This document shows positions 11,164-23,117 of a stretch of DNA of 64,000 nucleotides, piece after piece (position 1 is the stretch's first letter; the number at the start of each line of letters is the position of its first letter). Source of the DNA: Lepiota brunneoincarnata (taxonomy: Eukaryota > Basidiomycota > Agaricomycetes > Agaricales > Agaricaceae); contig JAEBUN010000072.1 in NCBI GenBank assembly GCA_023014365.1, positions 32,081 through 96,080 on the forward strand, written 5' to 3'. The translations under genes were made by a program, and so were the position numbers. The notes beneath the pieces were generated by a model. It was not told the origin of the DNA and did not search any database. It saw only the letters and a list, made by a program, of their open reading frames with translations.

Positions 11164-13553
11164 ATGTCGGATCACCACAACCTGGGACATCCAGAAGCAC
11201 AGCATGGATTTCTCAGCCATGCACAAAATATCGTGATGCGTAACCCAGTGATGATCGACACTTTGAATTTCGGTGATGCTGATAGCAAACGCTGTACGAC
11301 TTATTGTGCTGAATAAATCACGCCCCACTGACTTCTGCTCACTCGTAGTGGCATTTGAGTCCCTCAAAGGAAACATAATTCAAGGCGCACAGTTCGATTC
11401 CTCTGCCCGCTATCCCCCTCCCCAATGCCATCCTGGTACTCGAACGAGCATCATTGAAACAGTTCGATGCTGGTTCCGTGGCACTCACTACCAGAAGAGA
11501 CTGCTCTGGCTCGTTGGGTCCGCCGGAGTCGGTAAATCAGCAATAATCCAGACCATTGCCGAGTTGGAGGCAAAGTCTCCCGGCCCCACCTTGGGTGCAA
11601 CTCTCTTCTTTTCCAGACCCAGCAAGCGAAATGACCCATCCCAAGTCTTCATCATCCTTGCTTATCAAATTGCCCTCAAATGCCCACCATACCGCGAGTT
11701 CATCACGCATGAAATGCTCGCCGATCCACAGCTGCCAGAGAAGTCGATGACCACCCAGTTTGCGAGGCTCATATTTGAGCCTTTCGTCCAACACGACATA
11801 TTGCAGAGTCATGGTTCTCTATTGATACTTCTTGATGGTCTGGATGAGTGCAACGGCGACCATGAGCAGTGCGAAATTGTCGGTCTCATCTCATATCTTT
11901 CCCTCACCTATCCGGGTGCCCCCCTTCTGTGGGTCATCGCAAGCCGTCCAGAGGCTCACCTGAAAGATATATTCTGTCGTAAGCGTGTCGCTTCGAGCTA
12001 TGAAGTAGTGGAGATCCCAGTCGATTCGGACCAGGCATGCGCCGATGTCGAGTGCTACTTGCGAAGCGAGTTTGACAGGATCCGAAAAGCCGACCCCATC
12101 GCACGCCTTCACTCCCAGTTGCCGACAGAAGACGAGTTTCTCACAATTAGCGCCGCATCGGCCGGGCTATTTGCATTCGCATTAACTGCGATCAAGTTCG
12201 TAGATGATCCAACTTTCCGAAACCCTGTTTCTGGCCTTGCACTGTTACTCGCCACGAGCAGAAAGGTCCCATACCAAACATTGAAAGGGAGGACACATCT
12301 ACTAATCCACCTTGACGCACTCTATACGTGCATACTCTCCCAGATTCGGAAAGCCGTGTTACCTGATACCTACGCACTGCTCATGAGTCATCATATTATA
12401 ACTCAAGGCTTCCGGCCTTCTTAGCCTCTATTTGTAATTGGGCAGGCATCACACCCCAAGATGCCTATGGTGCGCTCCATCGACTCCATTCCGTTCTCAC
12501 CATCCCAACACCAGAAAATGCTGAGCAAAGCAGCCTATTATTTCATCACCAATCCTTCTACGAATACCTCAGAGACCCCGACAGGTCGCATGAATTTCAC
12601 ATCAGCAATGCTGACATGGATAAGCAGGAGCTTGATTGCTGCTTCCGCATCATAAAAGAGGTTCATGCAGGTAATGTCTATGTCAACTCTGTGAAGCTGA
12701 TCTCATCATGGGTCTAGGCGTGGTTTTCGGGGGAGATGTGTCCAAGGTGGCTCTCTCCTGGACCACCAACGATAGTCGCATACAGGATGATCTCCAATTT
12801 CACGCATCTCTGAGTTTTGCAAACATTATCACGTACCGCTATGACCACGACCTTGTCCTGCCCAAGCTTCAGGATCCGGGTATGCTCCATATTGCTCGAA
12901 CATTCGATCTTGCACGTTGGTGGTCTGTGTCCTGCTCTAGCCTCAATCACTACCTAAATTACCTACAATGCATACAACGTGGACAGGTGCATGTTTTATG
13001 ACATATCTAGTTTCCCCTTTTCAAGCAATGGTGACTCAGGATCCGAGGATCTATGCCGAGTTTGAACGACTGAACCTGCTCCAAAGAGTACCCATTGGAA
13101 TTCTCAATTTGGATGTTGCCAGTCCCACGGAAGAGGATGAATATATGTATATTATCTGTGAATCCAACAGCTCTTACCTGCCTGGAGGGTGGACCTCTGA
13201 CAGTCAAATTATGCCTCCTTACCCAGGCCCTGATGAGTGGGTGGGCCCGCACCCGGTGAGCCAGCTAATGTCAATGAAAGGGCACGATTTGCTGATCCAT
13301 GGATGCCAATCAGGTGAACTACAAATCTGAATATAAGTATTGGTGGTATAAACATCATACCACGCTTCTGCAATCATTACTCCGCACTCTGCGTTTCGTC
13401 CAAACGCTCTCACCAGATACGCCAGTGTTTCTTTTTGGGAGCATAAACAAACTCCTTCTTAATTATCCATTTGAGTTGCCCGATAGGTCCGAGTGCTGGA
13501 CATACTGGACACCAGTGTTATCTCTCAAAGGGACACCGATCCTGGAGGCATAA
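11164..13553 (+). CDS. NACHT-domain NLR-like protein, tandem copy 2 (frame depends on a 38-nt candidate intron)
   Basis: Paralogue of the gene at 7490. Exons 11164-11293, 11349-12386, 12425-12670, 12718-12986, 13040-13255 and 13314-13553 give 712 aa. It has the same N-terminal motif (GFLSHAQNIVMRNPVMIDT), Walker A (GSAGVGKSAI), Walker B (LLILLDGLDECNGD) and C-terminal YKYWWYKHH. Read straight through, the main frame stops at 12424 after LPDTYALLMSHH. If 12387-12424 (GT...AG, 38 nt) is spliced, the frame resumes as ICNWAGITPQDAYGALHRLH. Either this is a new short intron or the copy is a truncated allele of ~425 residues. The downstream exons keep open frames and splice sites, which favours a functional or recently broken gene. 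Confidence 0.75.
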
Positions 13554-13554
13554 C

Positions 13555-13700
13555 TTATTCGAACCAAGGCCCGGCCCTTGGGTCAGTGGGAATGAGGGTG
13601 TACCACGGTTAGCCCACTTGGTAGTGATATAATGGCGGGTATTGTGACTATCGTAGAGGATAAATCCATTGTCACCCTGAGTAGAGAAAGAACCACCCTG
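13555..13700 (-). pseudogene. GST exon-2 relic
   Basis: The minus strand reads NGFILYDSHNTRHYITTKW followed by a region like NRGTPSFPLT. This aligns with exon 2 of the intact GST at 36975-37856 (DGFILYESRAICRYIANKW). The catalytic N-terminal exon and the last exons are missing, so this is a fragment left beside NACHT2. Confidence 0.7.
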
Positions 13701-13899
13701 TGCGTATTCATTCACTAGACTCTGCAAATATTGTATGATACCTGGCCAATCTGCAAGCCGTGTGCAGCCTTGTGAGTTTTAATTCTACTTGGCCCAGCAT
13801 GGATTGATGTTTCAGGACCGTACAAGATCCCACTAGCATTCACACAGTCTCGTCCTATAACATAAAAGTAGAGCACTTTATATAATTATAGTTCTCAGG

Positions 13900-15472
13900 T
13901 TCAGTAGAGCTGATGAGCTGGAGAAAAGTCATGCTTCCAGAGGTAATGCCTTGCATGTGATATTAGGAGTTACCGGCGGCGTTCCAAGTTGGGGAGGTCG
14001 GGGTCAATGCACTTATAGAAGCTCGACTTGGAGACAGAGTCATGAGGGGATGCTAGAAGATCGGTCGAAAAGAAATGCTAACATGCTACCGCACGAACCC
14101 AGCTCCTCCTTCTGTGACCCTGCCTCCCCTCCTGATCCCTCCTAGGGTGCTTGCCCAGCTCTTATAGATGATAGTACCGATGGCCCTGTGCGTAGTCACT
14201 TGCTGCACTTGATCCGCGATGTCTTGTTTGGGGGGATGTGAAAAGAGGTGCGTCTTTTTTGCCCTTCCGATTGCTGCTATGAGTCACTCCAAGCGGGAAA
14301 CGTGGAACTCATGATTCAAGTTCTGGTCCACGAGTGTCGGACCCTCGGTTACCTCCAAAGACGGTCAACTTCATCTTCATAGTGCGTGTGGCAGTCTCGG
14401 GTTCAAAATCTTTTGGACGTGCGTGGCAGTGTGCTGGGGACATATCGAGAAGGTTGAGGTGTGGCATGTTGTGAATATGCGCTGAACTTTTCGGGTGGAA
14501 GATGGGAGGACAAGGGTCTTGGGAAGTGGGGACGAGGCTGGGATGCAACGGAACGAAGGGGGACAGAGGTATGATGGAATGGGAGAATGGGAGACGCTGA
14601 GATACGGAGAAGGATGAGACTTGTAGTGATGTATGGGCGATAAGGAGACCCATGGATGTCTCCAGAGACAGCTAGCGCCAGATTGCCAGTAAAGGAGTGA
14701 GATGCTCACGTTAGCGCTGGAAATCCGAGGAGGCACGGAACGCAGGGCTGGAAAACGAGGGTTTCGTGGAAGTGTGGAAAAGAGATCCGGACGTAGCGAG
14801 ATGAGGGGGGACTGGGGAAGAGGCCAGGACGTGGGGATGGACAAATTTTGGGGTGGCCCACAGACGGCAAAGGGACCTGTGGGTACCTCTGACTTGAGGA
14901 CTGCGAGACGGTTAGCATCCGTTTAGCGGGGAAGGAGCGCAATACGCACGCTCACTTTGTTAGACACAATAGATTTCTGAAAAGTACATTAGTATTACAG
15001 CAAAGTGTGAATAATGGATGATCCAACTTTCTTGAGATCCTCGGGTGCAATGAGGAGAGGACCTAACCTGTCGTCTTGGCCATGATAATCGTTGGGTTCC
15101 ATGACATAAGTCTCAGGTGAGTACATCCTTGGGCACCTCAACGCATAAATGGGTTGGACACCATTTGGAACGATGCGGAGGAGGGAAAAGAGCAGTGATC
15201 GTCATGATGCCCGTTTGGGTCACGTGTACTCATGAAGAGAAAATATGTTGTACAAACAGCTCTATAGTACTGTATGTACGTACAGCGATACTGCTTGCAC
15301 ATTATAGCTGACAAGTCCCAGTTTTATATATGATTTTTGAACAGATGATCATAGTACAGGAGAACGAAAGTGTTACAAGGAGTTCCCAATAATTTTTGGT
15401 GGAACGCAATACTTCACCTCTAAGAATATCACTACAATCCAATAATACACGTGCATAACATTGAATATCCAC
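13900..15472. repeat. Spacer of duplicated block A
   Basis: Matches about 32900-34950 in the same order. 13910-14150 pairs with 32940-33190, and 14690-15300 with 34200-34760. A piece around 14160-14260 recurs at 23430-23520, 17970-18070 and 33860-33950. The open frames on both strands are low-complexity and differ between copies, so I call no gene. Confidence 0.6.
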
Positions 15473-16864
15473 TCATATACGATGGTGAGGAAGGAGCTGC
15501 AAATCACGACCAATCCGATGAAAAATCCGAGCATTGATAATTGCACCAAGGGCACAGATGATACTACTCGCAGATGTTAAACCGGTTAAACGGAGTAAAC
15601 ACTATTCTCAGCTCACGGGATAGTAGAAAGTCTCGCTTGCTATATGACCAAATATCCGTTTGAGTCAACTTGTGATTTTATCGTCCAACGACTAACTGCT
15701 TACCCCTCCAAAAATAGCCATCATAAGATTCATAAACCGAACAACTAATCCCCGCTTGTCAAAAGCCAGAATTATTAAGGAGCGAGAATAGTCGTACCAA
15801 AAAGATACATGAAATAACGTCCTCCATCCCGTCTGAACCTGGCTAAAATATCACCCGAGCATTCGTATGGGCGGTCCAGGATATTTGATGTGCAGAGGAA
15901 AATGTTGAACATATCCCAAATCATCTATAGCCCAAGGCAAGTCACTAAGATCAGGGGACATATATATGAACTTGCAGACACACAATAGCGGCGGATTCTG
16001 CTATGTAATATCCAAGGGCATGATCGGGTAGCACCAATAAGCACTGCGGAACACCTTCGATGACCAATGCGAGACCTAAGAGCCTCACTGAGCGACAATA
16101 TGAAGAAAGAGCCAGTATATCGACGCACGAGGGAAGTTCACTATCTCGAAGACAGATGCAGTAACTGCAACGATGACCACAACAGTGATCATTACAGCGA
16201 TACTATAGGCAACACTGCGGTTATACTCCCATAGGGAATGGATGCGATAAATGACGACTCCTGTATCACGATGGAATGTTAAATGAAAGGGTCAAAACGC
16301 GGGGATGATAGCACCTACATGCCTTCTGTTCCAATAGCTGAGATGTCGAATAAAACAACAAAGACAGCGAAAAATGTTCTGCAGCTTGAAGGGAACCACG
16401 GCAAGTATAAACCGTTCGTGCATTAGAATAAAACGGATCGATGCACTCACTCCTTCTCATGGGAGTGAGCCCAAGTGAATGACAGACGCAAGTTAACTTA
16501 CCTGTATACGTAAATCATGTTTCAAACCTCCTAGCACTGCATTGAAACAGAGGTAATTACCGGAAATTATTGCACCCAAAGTAAAACGTACTACTTGCAG
16601 AGTATATCACGAGAACCTCCGTGACATACCGACCACAGAGAAATAAAACTTTAACCCGAGTCCCCCTCCGAAGACTCGTCCACACATCGGATATCTCATC
16701 GTCAATATGGGTCAAATGATCATACACCAGACACGATAGGGCAATCGCTAAGATATAAGACACTGAAATTAGTGGGAAGAAGACGACTAGAACCCCAACT
16801 CACCACTACAATACCTAAGCCCCATTATAAGGGTCGAGTTGTCAACGAGCTGGGTGATAGACAT
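15473..16864 (-). CDS. DUF6533-type multi-pass membrane protein, copy A
   Basis: Starts at 16864 (MSITQLVDNSTLIMGLRYCS) and continues through the family core SCLVYDHLTHIDDE and VKVLFLCGRY. A helical segment contains FDISAIGTE, then comes YRIHSLWEYNRSVAYSIA. Known relatives are seven-helix-like fungal proteins of unknown function. The intron at 16803-16763 and several others are clear. The model needs a 2-nt exon (GA, 16451-16452), and one donor is GC (after the codon for ...GTE). Near the end, an extra T relative to copy C creates a stop at 15586-15588, about 45 codons early; the family tail INARIFHRIGRDL is still readable in another frame down to 15473. It may therefore be slightly truncated or a young pseudogene. 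Confidence 0.65.
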
Positions 16865-17459
16865 TTTGGAGGAACGGATTAGTGCTCGTTCAGGTTTTGT
16901 ACTGTTCATTGTGCCACCCGGACCGTATTATAGCTACAGCATCAAAATGAAATACCCCGTCAGCGGGCTACGATCAGAGCGGTGATGTGGGGCAGTCCAG
17001 GCTTTTTTTTATATTCATCATCGTACATCAGATATTAATTACAGGAATATGTCCTGATGCAGCCCATCCAACTCCTTATCGTATGGATTATCTCAAATAG
17101 GATCGCGTTGTGTCCAGTTCGTTCATTAATTCAAGTCTGCAACATGCGATACCTCGACAACTATTATTCACAACCACACAGTCTCCTAATTTCTGTCGGG
17201 ATTCCGCACGCCATCTACAAGATCAATCACATCGTGTTGGAGAATCGTTGTTCCAGTATGTGTTGATCAAAATTCATCAATCCCACTAAGCCAGGGTCGG
17301 CACTTTGAAACCAGGCTCGATTGGCCAAGAAGTATTAAGAAGGGCCGAAGCGCCACACATTGCAACCAATATCAAGTATTGCCACATGGCTATATTTTCT
17401 GGGACAGGCTATAAATGACTTGACCCAATGAAATTACAGACTCCCGGCTTCCTACAGAT

Positions 17460-17830
17460 GTGAAGAACTTCAATATGAGACTTGCTTACTCCTTCACGGC
17501 CAATTATGAGGGCCTATTGCCAATACTTTTGAACCAACTAGCAACAGCAGGAACGGGTATCAGAAATGTCATCCACAGAGAAAGAGCCAAGTCAGCTGAC
17601 CAACCAAGGTTGGGTCTGGGCCCGAAGGAATCGACACCAGTAGCAAGGAGATGCGTGCCAAAGGGAAGATATGAGAAATCGGCGAAGGTGGGTTCCTAGT
17701 ACAACACGGGGTGGAGGAATAGGGGCACGGTTCGTACATCACCAGCAAGATACTTGGGCTTTCCCAGAAGAACCTCAGAGACGTTGAGCTTAGCCTGAGC
17801 CGGAGACCGAGTTGCGAGGGGTGCTGAAAG
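17460..17830 (-). pseudogene. GST 3'-end relic (block A)
   Basis: Corresponds to the last three exons of the intact GST at 36975-37856: the spacing, the exon words for VLLGKPKYLAGD, and the final exon are recognisable. The conserved Trp codon in the last exon (NRPSW) has become TAA, and the 5' exons are absent. The DNA upstream resumes as spacer repeat around 17900. Confidence 0.7.
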
Positions 17831-19589
17831 GCTAGTCAGAGGGACATACAAAATTACGATAGGTTGTTCACTTATGTCTTGAGAGACGTACTAACACGTT
17901 AATTGTATGATACCAAATCCTCCATCTGTGATCCTCTCTCCTCTCCTGGTCCCTATCAGAACAGTTGACCTGTTCATGCTCCTCGATGATATCAGCAATG
18001 GCCCCTTCGCACAGTCATTTGTTGCGCTCGCTCTATGGATCTTGTTTTGGGGAGTGCAAGAGAGGTGTCCACATATATCTCCTTTTATTTCCCCTTTTCA
18101 CTACTAGATACCATTGGCACCGAACAGAGAACGTGGAGAGGGTGGTTTAAGTTCCAGACAGCGCCGTTGCCTGACATAAGTTTTGGGTGAGTATTCCCCT
18201 AAGTAACGTGATATGTTTGGACACCCTTCTGAAATAGTGAGGATGAGAGACTCGTCGGCCCGCAAAACCTTCCCTCTGCCACCCTTCTCTCAAACCTACT
18301 CGTGCAGCTCCGGCATCCAATATGAGTTGTCAGCTCAGCTGTGAGGGAACTCCGCCACGGTTATTGTTAAAACCCAAATTGGGCCCACTCCCAGATTAGT
18401 CCCCTGAGGGCCCTTCCTAACCGCCTCATCCGGGCTCCGTTTCCCTAGCTGTTTTTGATAGTGTAAGCTGCGAGCTGCCTAGATGGACGGCAATAAGTGA
18501 TGACATCAAGTATGCAGAGGGGATGGCAACGACGATGAGTCTTCGTCCGATGGAATCGAAATTTGATCCAGACTCGATGTTGTTGTACGCTGGTGTTGCA
18601 AGTCCAAGACTTGCCGTGGGATCCAATGCGCGCAAGGAACTGTGACCACCAAGTGGCCCAAGTCGCATCAATAGGCTGATTGGGGGGGAACTTGTTATAC
18701 AAAACCTCAATAACAATCCATTTGTCTGGTTTGATGGAAACTGGAATGGAGACCTAGAATGCGCCCCGATGATAAGATAGTTACACACGAAAATCACAGC
18801 ACACCTTAGAAAAAGATTGAGTGACATAGAATAACGATGTCAGTTGGGTGTGCATGGTGTCCTGTGCCTTCACCCTCAGAAAGAGATGCGTCTACCTTCC
18901 AGTAGTCCCCCCTGTTCTTGTATACAGTGGAGGGTCTGTTGGAGTGTGGCTTAGATGACACGAGGAATGTGTTGAACATCTTGAGGGTTGTGACCGCCGT
19001 TGCAGGATAGGTGAGCAGGTGCGATTGGGAGATGAGCAAGTTGCCCGAAATTGGACCTTGTGCCGAGGACTCCTCTGATGTAGGAGTTATGGTGGACCGG
19101 CGCTTGAGGAAAGGATATTTACACGATCGATGTATTCTGTTGGGAAACGCAGGGAGATAGTGGAAGGGGTAATGAGAGACACGGGTTTGGGCCGGAAGAG
19201 AGGATTGTTGGGGTGAGCAGCAGCATAGAAGGTCCAGAAGAAACATGAGACAGCCCAGAAAAAGGTGCAAACATACTCACGGCTTGAACATGCACTAATC
19301 ACACTCAATGGTAGTAATGCTAATCAGTTGCTCGACGATGAGAGGGGGTATCATGAGCTCCTTGCGGTCGGCGGCCGAATGTCCGAAGTGGCAATGTCCT
19401 AGAGAGACTTGGTATCCCCGTGGCAATGAAGGGATCAGGAACTTGAGGCCTTGAAGGGTGAGGGCACGTGAGGGCAGATGATTGTTGTTCGAGGTGCCAG
19501 CCAGCAATTTATTCCAGTGACAATCTGGGAATTCTAGGAGTATCGCAAGGTTGAGAACACTGCGAATCTTGCATAGGTCTTGGGGGTGC
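17831..19589. other. Spacer with no supported gene
   Basis: 17970-18070 is a copy of the piece found at 14160, 23430 and 33860. Minus-strand frames at 18426-18827 and 18806-19308 are 130-155 codons long and partly hydrophobic (CTFFWAVSCFFWTFYAA). They have no motif I recognise and no convincing exon joins. They could be decayed parts of a membrane protein. Confidence 0.4.
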
Positions 19590-20604
19590 ATGGAGGCAAC
19601 AACTTCTCAGAGGAAAAGGATGGGTCAATGCGTGCATCCGGAACCTTAGTATAGAACCAGACACGACAAGCCGTAGGATATACGCGGAGGGCATAAGTGC
19701 ACGAGGATAGTCAAGCTTCACTATCCCAGATCTCCCGCGCTTCGGCATGCTATGGGTCCTTTGCCGTGGCTGGTGATGCATATTCAGTTTGAAGCAGCTC
19801 TCATGCAGATACATGAGCCTTTTTTTCCATATGGAACGGACACCCCTGATCCTCAGCTGAAATAGCCTCGACCTCCGTGTAACAAATATGATAAAGGTGC
19901 TTGAACGAGTCATAAATTCGTTGGTAGTTGGAGCATCTGACTCTGTTCACATGAATTCTTGGGTACTTCCGCCATGAAAAGATGAGCAGAGCTGGTGGTG
20001 AAAGCTGAGCAGAGGGGAATACGTGGCTCAGCGCCCAACTTGGACTTGACATTCAAACATCGAAAGGGAGACAGACTGAAAACCTTTGTTGTATATGGGA
20101 CGGGAGGAGCGATCGAAATTAGACAACTCACCTAAATCCATCTCGAGTCTCTACTGGTGCACCTGCCTTGAACCCATCCACCAAGCACACCCAGACCCAC
20201 AAAGTGAGGATACAAACAATATAGGAAGGAGGGAGAACGTGTTCTGGGGAAACAGGTCGCGGGAACAGTTTAGAGATTCGGCAAAGGCATCTTGTTGATC
20301 GTGGGCAAGGTCCCCAAGGAGGACACCAGCATCCATAATTGTATGAACTGTGTATCGTACATCTTTCTTGGGATATTGGAGGATCAAAGGCGTTGGGCTT
20401 TGGGCAGGCGGTGTGGAATTTCCTGATATAATTTTTCAACAAGTATAGCGAGTAATTCCCCCGGGAAGCACAATGCGTATATGGGTTGGACACTCTGGGG
20501 CGATGGAGAGGGCACAACCAGTGATGGAGTAGTCATACACAAACTTGCCTGCTATGCACCTGAATCACGTAAGTAGACACTCCGTGGATCATCGGTCTTT
20601 GCAG
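19590..20604. repeat. Upstream spacer block, copy b (before NACHT3)
   Basis: Same block as 6240-7369 and 23870-24715. Here the minus strand keeps the best version of the shared peptide, including YTVHTIMDAGVLLGDLAHD and AFAESLNCSRDLFPQN, in a 78-codon frame (20151-20387). This is the copy to use when searching for what the decayed gene was. Confidence 0.6.
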
Positions 20605-20731
20605 ACAAGCTGTACATGATTTCCACACGTGTTGCACACAGCCCCCTCCACCGCATCTTCATAAACATGCATTCCACAACACCAAGCTAGTCGATAGCTC
20701 GCATTCTACCCATCAACGCCTCCAATAATCC
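20605..20731 (+). promoter_or_regulatory. Conserved 5' flank of NACHT3
   Basis: Third copy of the NACHT-proximal flank, with CATGATTTCCA, GCACACAGCCCC and CCAAGCTAGTCGATAGCTC. It carries an insertion with ATAAACATGCATTCC that is shared with the flank now at 24718. Confidence 0.5.
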
Positions 20732-23117
20732 ATGTCAGACTGGAGCCTGGCACATATCGCACCACAATTCGGATTTCTCAGCCATGCACACAATATTGTC
20801 ATGCGCAATCCAGTGATGATCGATGTCAACTTCAGCGATGACAGTAAACGCTGTACGACTCGCTGTGCCGAATAATCGCTCCTTATTGACATCTGGTTCA
20901 CTCATAGTGGCGTTTGAATCGCTCAGACAAAATACAATTAAAGGCGCACAATTCGATTCTTCCGCCCGCCATCCTCCTCCTCAATGTCATCCAGGCACTC
21001 GAAAACATATCATTGAAAGGATCCGACATTGGTTTCGTGATACACACCACCAGAGGATACTCTGGCTCGTTGGATCTGCTGGAGTTGGTAAATCAGCAAT
21101 AGTTCAGACCCTCGCCGAGTTGGAGGCAAATTCTCCCGGCCTCACCTTGGGCGCGACCCTGTTCTTTTCCAGACCCAACAATCGCAGTGACCCAACCCGA
21201 GTCTTCATTACCCTCGCTCACCAAATCGCCCTCCAATGCCCACCATACCGCGAATTCGTCACACGCAAAATGCTCACCGATCCAGAGCTCCCAGAGAAGT
21301 CGATGAAGACCCAGTTTGCGAAGCTCATATTCGAGCCTTTCGTCCAGCACAATATATTTCTGGGATCCGGTCTTCTGTTGATATTCCTTGACGGTCTGGA
21401 TGAATGCAACGGTGACCGTGAGCAGTGCGAAATCGTCGGTCTCATCTCATACCTTTCCCTCGCCTATCCGGATGCACCTCTTTTGTGGATCATCGCGAGC
21501 CGTCCGGAGGCCCACTTGAAAGGTGTATTCTATCGCAAAAGTATTGCTTCGAGCTACGAAGCAGTGGAGGTCCCAGTTGATTCGGACCAGGCATGTGCCG
21601 ATGTCGAATGCTACTTACGAAGCGAGTTTGAAAGGATCCGAAAATGTGACCCCATCGCACGCCTTCGCTCTCAGTGGCCGACAGAAAACGAGCTCCTTAT
21701 GATTGCGGCAGCATCGGCTGGGCTGTTTGCATTCGCATCAACTGTGATCAAGTTCATCGATGATCCAATTTTTGGAAACCCTGTTTCTGGCCTTGTGCTT
21801 TTACTCGCCACAATCAAAAAGCTCCCCCAGGACCCATCGAACGGGAGGATGCACCCATTGGCTCATCTTGATGCACTCTATACGTGCATACTCTCCCAAA
21901 TTCCCAAAGCCATTTTGCCCCAGACCAATGCACTACTCATAGGTCATGATGTTTCGGAACTCCGGGAGGCCAAACTAGTCTTCATTTGTAATTGGGCAGG
22001 TATCACACCACAAGATGCCTATGGGGCGCTTCGCCGACTTCATTCTATTCTCTTCATCCCAACACCTGAGGATGCCGAGCATAATCGCCTATCTTTTTAT
22101 CACCAATCCTTCTATGAATACCTCAAAAATCCCAACCGGTCGCATGAATTTCATATCAGCAATGCTGATATGAACAAGCTCGAGCTGGACTGCTGTTTCC
22201 GCATCACAAAAGAGGCTCATACAGGTAATGTCCACGTCGTCTCTGCACAGCTAATCTTATTCTGGTTCTAGGCATGGTTATTGGGGGAGAACAGTCCAAA
22301 GTAACTCTCTCCTGGCTAACCAACCACCGTCACCTATGGCAGGGAGACCTCCAAAGGTGGGCAGCCCGGAGTTTTACAGGTATTATTGACCGCTATGACG
22401 CTGGCCTCGTCCTGGCCAAGCTTCGGGATCCGGCTATGCCCCAGATCGCACGAACATTTGATCTTGTATGGTCGTGGTTCAGGTACAACATTGACCACAA
22501 TTCCCACGCGAAATATATTCAATACATACAACACCGACTGGTATGTGTTACTATGACATATCTAGTTACCCCTAATCAACTACTTGTCACTCAGGATCCG
22601 AGGATCCGTGCCGAGTTGGAACGACTGAACCTGCTCCGACAAGTACCCATTGGAACTCTCGACTTGGATGACCCCGTTTTTGCTAGAGGGGATGAACGTG
22701 TATATACTATCTGTGAATCAGACGGCTCTCACCCACTCGGAGGATGGACCTCTGACGACTGGGTTCTACCTCCCCACCCGGGACCTGACTTGTGGAAGGG
22801 CCCGACATGGGTGAGTCGATATGATAAAACATCATTAAGAGGGTATGATTTGTTGATCTGAGCATGTTGGCCAGGTGGACTACAAATCTGAATATAAGTA
22901 TTGGTGGTCTAAACAGCATACCATACTTCTGCTAGCGTTCCTCCACAGTCTGCGTTTCATCCAAGCACACTCACCAGATACGCCAGTGTTGTTTTTTGGA
23001 AACATTAACCGAAGCATTCTTATATATGAATTCAAAATACCTGATAGGTCTCAGCGCTGGACATACTGGGCACAGCTATTATTTCCCAAAGAAACGCTGA
23101 TCGGAGTCCGGGGGTGA
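20732..23117 (+). CDS. NACHT-domain NLR-like protein, tandem copy 3
   Basis: Exons 20732-20852, 20908-22224, 22272-22540, 22595-22810 and 22875-23117 join to 721 aa with every frame open. This makes it, with copy 1, the best candidate for a working gene. N-terminal motif GFLSHAHNIVMRNPVMIDV; Walker A GSAGVGKSAI; Walker B LLIFLDGLDECNGD; IIASRPEAHLK; C-terminal YKYWWSKQH. The stretch 21941-21976 begins GT and ends AG and is 36 nt, so it can be kept or removed without changing the frame. The corresponding stretches in copies 2 and 4 are 38 and 40 nt. Likely role, by family, is nucleotide-dependent signalling in recognition or incompatibility. Confidence 0.88.
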
